Assembly: GCA_020851835.1 (NCBI GenBank)
Contig: JADZBZ010000447.1
Span: 1 to 5,477 of the forward strand
Length of the DNA stretch: 5,477 nucleotides
Direction of reading: 5' to 3'
Source of the DNA: Acidobacteriota bacterium
GTDB taxonomy: Bacteria; Acidobacteriota; Vicinamibacteria; Vicinamibacterales; UBA2999
This document shows positions 1 to 5,477 of this stretch, in pieces (the stretch's first letter is position 1; each line of letters begins with the position of its first letter). A program made the position numbers and the translations under genes. A model generated the notes under the pieces. The model saw only the letters and a program-made list of their open reading frames with translations. It ran no database searches and was not told the origin of the DNA.

Positions 1-270
1 CAATGCCTCCACGCGGCCGTCGAGAGCAAGAAACGCGAGACCCTCGCCGGCCGCTGGCGACACCGCCGTCGTGAGCGTCGAGCGCCAGCGCACGTGTCCG
101 CGCTCCAGATCGATCGCCACCAGTCCCCGGTCACGCAGCGGCACGTAGGCCGCGCCCGAGTCGTAGGCGGGAGGGGCGGCTGGCGGGGTGTCGAGTGTGA
201 CCAGCCAGCGCAGGTCGAGCGTGGCCAGTGTCGCGGCGGCCTGAGCGATCGCCGCGAGGATCAACAGCAT
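1..270 (-). CDS. Probable exported PQQ-like beta-propeller protein, N-terminal 90 residues (3' end outside window)
   Basis: An open frame runs without a stop from an ATG at 270-268 leftward to the window edge, giving 90 residues. An in-frame TAG at 279-277 lies three codons upstream, so ATG 270 is effectively the only possible start. Residues 2-18 are hydrophobic and Ala/Leu-rich (MLLILAAIAQAAATLATL), like a signal peptide or membrane anchor, although the usual basic residues before the hydrophobic core are absent. Residues 22-62 fit a PQQ/quinoprotein-type propeller repeat: a Trp-x-x-x-Leu strand, a Pro-rich turn, a Gly-Ala-x-Tyr-Val strand, then LVAIDLERGHVRW, matching the family pattern of a strand, 'ALD..TG' turn and closing Trp. 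A second repeat begins near residue 66. Such propellers occur in BamB-like scaffolds and in quinoprotein dehydrogenases; too little is present to choose between them. It is divergent from guaA. No Shine-Dalgarno sequence is visible. The protein fold call is fairly secure; the function is unknown. Confidence 0.72.
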   Translation of the reverse strand, partial: MLLILAAIAQAAATLATLDLRWLVTLDTPPAAPPAYDSGAAYVPLRDRGLVAIDLERGHVRWRSTLTTAVSPAAGEGLAFLALDGRVEAL

Positions 271-277
271 CGCCAGC

Positions 278-283
278 TATAAT
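278..283 (+). promoter_or_regulatory. Putative -10 element (TATAAT) of the guaA-dnaE-accA unit
   Basis: A perfect TATAAT stands out in GC-rich surroundings, in the 35-base gap between the divergent genes. Transcription would be expected to start near 290, leaving a leader of about 16 bases before the GTG at 306. That spacing supports 306 rather than the upstream GTG at 228 as the guaA start. No good TTGACA-like -35 hexamer is seen at 16-18 bases spacing, and there is no extended -10 TG. The call rests on the -10 match and position. Confidence 0.5.
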
Positions 284-284
284 A
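279..284 (-). promoter_or_regulatory. Putative -10 element (TATTAT) for the divergent beta-propeller gene
   Basis: Read on the minus strand, the same AT-rich block gives TATTAT, one base from the -10 consensus. Transcription starting about 7 bases beyond it would begin near 272, almost on the ATG at 270. The message would then be leaderless or nearly so, which agrees with the missing Shine-Dalgarno sequence. No convincing -35 is visible. This is inference from position and sequence. Confidence 0.3.
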
Positions 285-305
285 CCGTCCTTACCTCGAA
301 GCTCC

Positions 306-1847
306 GTGGCACATCAAACCATACTCGTCCTCGACTTCGGATCGCAGTTCACGCAACTCATCGCGCGCCGGCTGCGCGAGCTCTCGGTGTACTCCGAGAT
401 TCTGCCGTTCAACACGCCGCCCGAGACGATTCGCGCCCGCAACCCCAGGGGCCTCATTCTCTCGGGTGGCCCGAGCAGCGTGCGCGAGCCGGGCGCACCG
501 CGTCCCGACCGCGCGGTGCTCGAGCTGGGCGTTCCCACGCTCGGCATCTGCTACGGCATGCAACTCATGACCGACATGCTGGGCGGCACGGTGGGCAGCG
601 CGCCGCACCGCGAATTCGGTCACGCGCTCATCCGGCGGACGGGCGGCGACGCCCGGATGCTCCGCGACGTGCCCGACCAGTTGCGGGTGTGGGCGAGTCA
701 CGGCGACTTCGTCGCGGCGGCGCCCCCGGGCTTCGCCGTGACGGCCACCAGCGCCAACGCACCCGTTGCGGCCATGGAAGCGCCCGACCGCGGCTACTTC
801 GCCCTGCTGTTCCATCCCGAAGTGGCGCACACCGATCGCGGCACCGACATCCTCCGCAACTTCGCCTTCGACGTCTGCGGCTGCACGGGCGACTGGACGA
901 TCCAGTCGTTCATCGACGAGTCGATGGCCCGCATCCGCGCACAGGTTGGAGAAGGCCGCGTCGTCTGCGCGCTTTCGGGCGGCGTGGACTCCACGGTCGC
1001 CGCGACGCTCATCCACCAGGCCGTCGGCGATCGGCTCCAGTGCATCTTCGTGGACAACGGCCTGCTCCGACTGAACGAGGCACGGCAGGTGGTCGAGCGC
1101 TACAAGAAGCTGCGCCTGCCGGTGCACTTCGTGGACGCCACCGACACGTTTCTCGATCGGCTCGCGGAGGTGTCGGATCCGGAGCAGAAGCGGAAGATCA
1201 TCGGCAGCACCTTCATCGACGTGTTCGAGGAAGAGGCCAAGACGATGGGGCACTTCGACTTCCTCGCCCAAGGTACGCTGTACCCGGACGTCATCGAATC
1301 GGTGTCGGTGCGCGGGGGGCCGTCGGCTACCATCAAGAGCCATCACAACGTCGGCGGGCTGCCCGAACGGATGCGCTTCCGGCTGGTCGAGCCCTTGCGC
1401 GAGCTCTTCAAGGACGAAGTGCGGGCCGTCGGGCGCGACCTCGGCATCGACAAGGAATTTCTCGTGCGGCAGCCGTTCCCGGGGCCGGGCCTCGCCGTGC
1501 GGGTCGTCGGGGCCCTCACGCGCGATCGTCTCGCGCTCGTGCAGCGTGCCGACGCGATTGTCGCCGACGAAGTGCGAAAGGCGGGTTGGTACGAGCGGCT
1601 GTGGCAAAGCTTTGCCGTGCTGCTGCCCGTGCAAAGCGTGGGCGTGATGGGCGACGCGCGCACCTACGAGTTCACCATCGCCGTGCGCGCCGTCGACAGT
1701 CTCGACGGCATGACGGCCGACTGGGCGCGCCTGCCGCACGAGTTGCTCGCCGCCATCTCGTCCCGCATCGTCAACGAAGTGGAGGGGATCAATCGGGTGG
1801 TCTACGACATCTCGTCCAAGCCGCCGAGCACGATTGAATGGGAATGA
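306..1847 (+). CDS. guaA: GMP synthase (glutamine-hydrolysing)
   Basis: Cytosolic enzyme that converts XMP to GMP using ATP and ammonia released from glutamine, the last step of de novo guanine nucleotide synthesis. The protein is 513 residues, close to the 525 of E. coli GuaA. Residues 1-190 are a class I glutamine amidotransferase domain: DFGSQFTQLIARRLREL at 10-26, nucleophile Cys82 in GICYGMQ, and His170/Glu172 in FHPEV complete the triad. Residues about 200-390 are the ATP pyrophosphatase domain, with the PP-loop SGGVDS at 224-229, LAQGTLYPD at 320-328 and HHNVGGLP at 346-353. The C-terminal dimerisation domain follows PFPGPGL (390-396) and ends in the family signature SKPPSTIEWE. GTG 306 is chosen because it places DFGSQ where the family has it; an in-frame GTG at 228 would add 26 unconserved residues, overlap the divergent gene and precede the -10. 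The ribosome site is weak (GAAG at 298-301). Its stop lies 4 bases before dnaE. One oddity is Leu where most relatives have Gln in QFHPE. Confidence 0.97.
   Translation: MAHQTILVLDFGSQFTQLIARRLRELSVYSEILPFNTPPETIRARNPRGLILSGGPSSVREPGAPRPDRAVLELGVPTLGICYGMQLMTDMLGGTVGSAPHREFGHALIRRTGGDARMLRDVPDQLRVWASHGDFVAAAPPGFAVTATSANAPVAAMEAPDRGYFALLFHPEVAHTDRGTDILRNFAFDVCGCTGDWTIQSFIDESMARIRAQVGEGRVVCALSGGVDSTVAATLIHQAVGDRLQCIFVDNGLLRLNEARQVVERYKKLRLPVHFVDATDTFLDRLAEVSDPEQKRKIIGSTFIDVFEEEAKTMGHFDFLAQGTLYPDVIESVSVRGGPSATIKSHHNVGGLPERMRFRLVEPLRELFKDEVRAVGRDLGIDKEFLVRQPFPGPGLAVRVVGALTRDRLALVQRADAIVADEVRKAGWYERLWQSFAVLLPVQSVGVMGDARTYEFTIAVRAVDSLDGMTADWARLPHELLAAISSRIVNEVEGINRVVYDISSKPPSTIEWE
1840..1844 (+). 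promoter_or_regulatory. Weak ribosome binding site deciding the dnaE start
   Basis: GGGAA inside the last codons of guaA sits 7 bases before the GTG at 1852, which is suitable spacing for a Shine-Dalgarno interaction. An in-frame TTG at 1834 has no such site and would add six residues not found in relatives. The site lies within guaA, so ribosomes ending guaA at 1847 would be positioned to restart on dnaE. Confidence 0.4.
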
Positions 1848-1851
1848 CCTA

Positions 1852-4800
1852 GTGTCAGAGTTCGTCCACCTGCATCTGCACACCGAGTTCTCGCTGCTCG
1901 ACGGCGCCTGCCGCATCGAGGAGTTGCTCGACCAGGCCCAGCGGCTCGGGCAGACGTCGGTGGCGGTCACCGAGCACGGCAACATGTTCTCGGCCGTCGT
2001 CTTCCACGACGCGGCGCGCAAGCGGGGCATCACGCCCATCCTGGGCTGCGAGGTCTACGTCGCCCCCGGCAGCCGGCTCGATAAGAGCGGCACCCCGGGC
2101 GAGACGGCGAACCACCTGGTTCTGCTGGCCGAGAACGACACCGGTTTCAAGAACCTCATCAAGCTCGTGTCGGCGGGGTACACGGAGGGCTTCTACTACA
2201 AGCCGCGAATCGACAAGGAACTGCTCGCCCGGCATGCCTCCGGCCTCATCGGTCTCAGCAGCTGCCTCAAGGGCGAGGTGGCCACCGAGGTCCGGGGACC
2301 GAACCCGAAGAAGGCCATGGCTGCGGCGGCGACGTTCCAGGACATTCTCGGCAAGGGGAACTTCTTCCTCGAGATGCAATTCCAGGGCATCGACGAGCAG
2401 CGCATCGTCAACACCGGCCTGCTGCCGATTGCCGCCGACCTCGACATGCCGCTCGTGTGCACCAACGACGTGCACTACCTCAAGCACGGCGATCACCAGT
2501 CTCACGACATCCTGCTGTGCATCGGGACGGGCAAGTCGGTGCACGACGAGCACCGGCTCCGGTATCACGGAGACCAGTTCTTCCTGAAGTCGGCCGCCGA
2601 GATGGCCGCGGTGTTCGGCGACTACCCGCAGGCCATGGCGAATACGCTGCTCATCGCGGAGCGCTGCGACGTCACCATTCCGAGCGGCGAGAACCACCTG
2701 CCGAACTTCGAGGTGCCCGAGGGGTACACGCTCGAGTCGTATTTCGAGCACGAGACGCGCCTGGGCTTCGCGCAGCGGCTCGAACGGCTGCGCCCGCTCG
2801 AAGCCGAGGGCCGGCTGCGCCACGGCATCGCGGAGTACGAGACGCGCCTCGCCTACGAGATCGCGATGATCGAGAAGATGGGGTACCCCGGGTACTTCAT
2901 GATCGTCTGGGACTTCATCCGCTACGCCCGCGAGCACGGGATTCCGGTCGGGCCGGGCCGCGGCTCGGCGGCGGGGAGCCTGGTGGCGTGGTGCCTGCGC
3001 ATCACCGACGTGGATCCGCTGCACTACGACCTGCTCTTCGAGCGCTTCCTCAATCCCGAACGCGTGTCACTCCCCGATATCGACGTCGATTTCTGCGAGC
3101 GTCGCCGCGGCGAGGTGATCGAGTACGTCACCCGCAAGTACGGACGCGAGAACGTGTCGCAGATCATCACCTTCGGCACCATGAAGGCCAAGGCGGTGGT
3201 GCGGGACGTGGGGCGCGCGATGGACCTGCCTTACGCGGAGGTGGACCGCATCGCCAAGCAGATTCCGGCTGCGCTGGACATGACGCTCGAGAAGGCCCTC
3301 GTCGAGAACCCGGTCCTGAGGCAGATCCGGGATCAGGACTCGCGGGTGAAGGACGTCCTCGACATGGGCCGCCGCCTCGAAGGCATGGCGCGCAACGCCG
3401 GCGTGCACGCTGCGGGCGTCGTGATCGCGCCCGGGCCGGTCACCGACTTCGCGCCGCTCTACAAGAGCAACCGCGACGAGATCACGACCCAGTGGGCCAT
3501 GAAGGAGGTCGAGCGCGTCGGCCTGCTCAAGATGGACTTCCTGGGGCTGAGCACGCTGACGCTCATCCAGGACGCCCTGGCCGAGATCAGGCGCACCGAG
3601 GGGATCGATCTCGACATCGACGCCATCCCGCTCGACGATGAGAAGACCTATCAGCTGTTCGTGGACGGGCAGACCTATGGGATCTTCCAGTTCGAGAGCT
3701 CGGGCATGCGCGAGATCTTGCGCAAGGCGCGTCCGCAGCGCCTCGACGATCTCATCGCGATGAACGCCCTCTACCGTCCCGGCCCGCTCAAGAGCGGCAT
3801 GGTGGACGACTTCATCTCGAGAAAGGCCGGGCGCAGCAAGGTCACGTACGAGCTGCCGCAGCTCGAGCCCATTCTCTCGGATACCTACGGCGTCATCGCC
3901 TATCAGGAGCAGGTGATGCGCATCGCCTCGGTCCTGGCGGGCTTCTCGCTCGGCCAGTCGGACGTGCTGCGCAAGGCCATGGGGAAGAAGGATCCCAAGG
4001 TCATGGCGAAGCAGCGCGAGGCGTTCATGGCGGGCGCGCGCGCGAAGGGGATCAACGAGAAGAAGGCCGCAAAGATCTTCGATCTGATGGAGTACTTCGC
4101 CGGCTACGGCTTCAATAAGTCGCACTCGACCGCCTATGCCTATCTGGCCTATCAGACGGCCTACCTGAAGGCGAACTACCCGAAGCACTTCGCGGCGGCG
4201 CTGCTCACCATCGAGGCGGCGAATACCGAGAAGCTGGCGCTCTATATCGCGGAGTGCCGCGACCGTGGCATCGCCGTCCTCCCCCCCGACGTCAACGAGA
4301 GCCATCTCCACTTCACGGTGGTGCCCGAGGGCGTGCGCTTTGGCCTCACGGCCATCAAGGGACTGGGGGAGGGTGCCATCCGCTCCATCCTCGACACCCG
4401 CGTCACCCACGGGCGCATCACCTCGATGCACCAGCTCTGCGAGACGCTCGACCTGCGCCTGGTCAACAAGCGCGTGCTCGAGGCGCTGGTCAAGTCGGGG
4501 GCCTCCGACGCCCTGCTGCCCCAGGGCGTGCCGCTCACGGCCGGACGGGCTACGCTCACCGGCGCCGTGGACGGCGCCATCGAGCACGGCAGCCGGACGC
4601 AGCGCGATCGCGACCGCGGACAGGCCGGGCTGTTCGGCGGAGAAGACGAGGGGTTGAGCATCATCCGGCTGCCGGACACGGCCCCCTGGACCGAGATGGA
4701 GCTGCTGGCGTACGAGAAGGAGGCGCTCGGGCTCTACCTGAGCGGCCACCCCATCGACCGGCACGCCAACGATCTGCGCGCGCTCGGCGCCCGCACGGTC

Positions 4801-5367
4801 GGCGATCTCACGCTGAGCGAAATACCGCCGTCGACCGACGGCTCGCCGGGCCGCCTGCTCGTGGAAGACGTGCACGTCGGCGGTATCGTGTCGGGCCTGC
4901 GTCCGCTGAAGACCAAGAAGGGCGACCCGATGTGCGTCTTCTCACTCGAGGACCACCAGGGCTCCGTCGAAGTCGTCGTGTTTCCCGAGACCTTCGCGCG
5001 CTATCGCTCGGCCTGCGAGACCGGCGCGCTGCTGCTGGTGCGCGGCCGCTTCGAGCGCGACGACGAGTCGGCGCGCCTCCAGGCCACCGAGGTGCTGCCG
5101 CTGGCACAACTCCGGGAGCGGCTCGCCCGGGGCGTGCGCATCCGGTTGAAGGCCGGGACGCCGCGTGAGACGATAGACCGTCTCTGGGATCTCGTCGCCG
5201 CCTACCGCGGCGATCGGCCGCTGGCCATCGAGGTAGAAGTCAACGGAGGCGCGCGCCACGCGGTGGTCCGGATGGATATCAATGCTTCGATCCGCGTGCG
5301 TCCGTCGGAACAGTTCGTGACCGCCGTGGAGCAGTTGTGCGGCCACGGCGCCGTGGTCGTGCACTGA
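1852..5367 (+). CDS. dnaE: DNA polymerase III subunit alpha (replicative polymerase)
   Basis: Catalytic subunit of the replicative DNA polymerase; 1171 residues against 1160 in E. coli, so full length. The N-terminal PHP domain (about 1-270) keeps all nine expected metal ligands: His8, His10, Asp17, His42, Glu67, His88, Cys138, Asp206, His208. The family-C polymerase core carries GPGRGSAAGS at 367-376, catalytic Asp409 and Asp411 in PDIDVDF, and the third catalytic Asp562 in KMDFLGL. Other family blocks are RPGPLKSG at 642-649, YQEQVMRIA from 684 and GYGFNKSHS at 751-759. A helix-hairpin-helix region follows LPPDVNES (810-817) and includes AIKGLGEG at 834-841. QAGLF at 924-928 matches the beta-clamp binding pentapeptide. 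An OB-fold spans about 1007-1085, then a C-terminal tail. GTG 1852 is chosen because SEFVHLHLHTEFSLLDG aligns with DnaE N-termini and GGGAA lies 7 bases upstream. It begins 4 bases after guaA and ends 24 bases before accA, suggesting cotranscription. This is the DnaE1 type, not the error-prone DnaE2/ImuC. Confidence 0.98.
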   Translation: MSEFVHLHLHTEFSLLDGACRIEELLDQAQRLGQTSVAVTEHGNMFSAVVFHDAARKRGITPILGCEVYVAPGSRLDKSGTPGETANHLVLLAENDTGFKNLIKLVSAGYTEGFYYKPRIDKELLARHASGLIGLSSCLKGEVATEVRGPNPKKAMAAAATFQDILGKGNFFLEMQFQGIDEQRIVNTGLLPIAADLDMPLVCTNDVHYLKHGDHQSHDILLCIGTGKSVHDEHRLRYHGDQFFLKSAAEMAAVFGDYPQAMANTLLIAERCDVTIPSGENHLPNFEVPEGYTLESYFEHETRLGFAQRLERLRPLEAEGRLRHGIAEYETRLAYEIAMIEKMGYPGYFMIVWDFIRYAREHGIPVGPGRGSAAGSLVAWCLRITDVDPLHYDLLFERFLNPERVSLPDIDVDFCERRRGEVIEYVTRKYGRENVSQIITFGTMKAKAVVRDVGRAMDLPYAEVDRIAKQIPAALDMTLEKALVENPVLRQIRDQDSRVKDVLDMGRRLEGMARNAGVHAAGVVIAPGPVTDFAPLYKSNRDEITTQWAMKEVERVGLLKMDFLGLSTLTLIQDALAEIRRTEGIDLDIDAIPLDDEKTYQLFVDGQTYGIFQFESSGMREILRKARPQRLDDLIAMNALYRPGPLKSGMVDDFISRKAGRSKVTYELPQLEPILSDTYGVIAYQEQVMRIASVLAGFSLGQSDVLRKAMGKKDPKVMAKQREAFMAGARAKGINEKKAAKIFDLMEYFAGYGFNKSHSTAYAYLAYQTAYLKANYPKHFAAALLTIEAANTEKLALYIAECRDRGIAVLPPDVNESHLHFTVVPEGVRFGLTAIKGLGEGAIRSILDTRVTHGRITSMHQLCETLDLRLVNKRVLEALVKSGASDALLPQGVPLTAGRATLTGAVDGAIEHGSRTQRDRDRGQAGLFGGEDEGLSIIRLPDTAPWTEMELLAYEKEALGLYLSGHPIDRHANDLRALGARTVGDLTLSEIPPSTDGSPGRLLVEDVHVGGIVSGLRPLKTKKGDPMCVFSLEDHQGSVEVVVFPETFARYRSACETGALLLVRGRFERDDESARLQATEVLPLAQLRERLARGVRIRLKAGTPRETIDRLWDLVAAYRGDRPLAIEVEVNGGARHAVVRMDINASIRVRPSEQFVTAVEQLCGHGAVVVH

Positions 5368-5391
5368 TGGCCTTCCAGACCGCGGGTGCCT

Positions 5392-5477
5392 ATGGCTGAA
5401 CTGCTGGAATTCGAAGAACCCATCGCGATCCTGCTGAAAGAGGTCGAGGCGCTGTCGATGCTGCCGGCGACCGAGGA
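5392..5477 (+). CDS. accA: Acetyl-CoA carboxylase carboxyltransferase subunit alpha, first 28 codons (3' end outside window)
   Basis: The visible residues, MAELLEFEEPIAILLKEVEA then LSMLPATE, match the start of AccA proteins: the LxFExPIAxL block corresponds to LDFEQPIAELEAKI in E. coli AccA and is followed by the helical N-terminal segment. AccA pairs with AccD to transfer carboxyl from carboxybiotin to acetyl-CoA, making malonyl-CoA for fatty-acid synthesis in the cytosol. Adjacency to dnaE supports the call, since dnaE-accA is also the order in E. coli. ATG 5392 is preferred; an in-frame GTG at 5386 would add only two residues. No strong Shine-Dalgarno sequence is visible, only a G-rich GCGGG at 5382-5386. 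Only 28 codons are present, so the carboxyltransferase domain itself is not seen. Confidence 0.85.
   Translation, partial: MAELLEFEEPIAILLKEVEALSMLPATE

Noticed and set aside
245..252. Palindrome GCGATCGC, with a similar CGCGATCGCG at 4603-4612
   Set aside because: It resembles the cyanobacterial HIP1 repeat, but both copies lie in coding sequence and a few copies are expected by chance at this GC content.
94..282. Plus-strand 62-codon frame upstream of guaA
   Set aside because: It lies antisense to the beta-propeller gene, whose minus-strand frame has a signal-like start and a recognisable repeat. The 62-residue product has neither.
228..305. Longer guaA start at GTG 228
   Set aside because: The added 26 residues are not GuaA-like, overlap the divergent coding region and lie upstream of the probable promoter.
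689..1837. Plus-strand frame overlapping guaA in another phase
   Set aside because: The translation is an Arg/Gly/Ala-rich shadow typical of the +1 phase of GC-rich genes; guaA in the other phase has all its motifs.
1834..1851. Earlier dnaE start at TTG 1834
   Set aside because: It would overlap the end of guaA and add six residues before the conserved N-terminus; GTG 1852 has the better-placed ribosome site.
291..2039. Minus-strand open frame of 582 codons antisense to guaA and the start of dnaE
   Set aside because: Its product is low-complexity, rich in Arg, Ala, His and Glu, and matches no family I recognise. It is opposite guaA, whose protein is fully conserved. Long antisense frames are expected at this GC content.
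2457..3641. Plus-strand frame overlapping dnaE in another phase
   Set aside because: Arg/Pro/Gly-rich shadow of dnaE with no domain signature.
3067..4875. Minus-strand open frame of 602 codons antisense to dnaE
   Set aside because: Same reason: it shadows a conserved polymerase gene, has no recognisable domain and has biased composition.

Overview
This is a GC-rich (roughly two thirds G+C by eye), densely coded bacterial chromosomal window with housekeeping content. From left to right it holds the first 90 codons of a minus-strand gene for a probable exported PQQ-type beta-propeller protein, then three plus-strand genes: guaA (GMP synthase), dnaE (DNA polymerase III alpha subunit) and the first 28 codons of accA (acetyl-CoA carboxylase carboxyltransferase alpha). 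No RNA genes, mobile elements, CRISPR arrays, long repeats or terminators are visible, and no gene-free stretch exceeds about 35 bases.

Region by region: positions 1-270 (minus) encode a hydrophobic N-terminus followed by one clear PQQ-like repeat; the gene runs off the left edge. Positions 271-305 are a 35-base divergent intergenic region containing a perfect TATAAT that also reads as TATTAT on the other strand, so one AT-rich element may serve both directions. guaA starts at a GTG at 306 and ends at 1847. dnaE starts at a GTG only 4 bases later (1852) and ends at 5367. accA starts at 5392 after 24 bases. The three plus-strand genes look like one transcription unit driven from the 278-283 element, joining guanine nucleotide synthesis, chromosome replication and fatty-acid precursor synthesis: a growth-linked operon. 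dnaE-accA adjacency is familiar from Escherichia coli and other bacteria; guaA directly upstream is less familiar to me.

The organism cannot be fixed from this window. The DnaE has a complete PHP metal site like that of Thermus and Mycobacterium DnaE1 and unlike that of E. coli. Together with high GC, GTG starts, weak Shine-Dalgarno sequences and a PQQ-propeller neighbour, this suggests a GC-rich non-enterobacterial lineage. An acidobacterial (Vicinamibacteria-like) source is my best guess, but it is inference only.

I do not see an undescribed system here. The points most worth a second look are the symmetric divergent promoter, the intact PHP proofreading site in DnaE, and the tiny reading frame bridging dnaE and accA.
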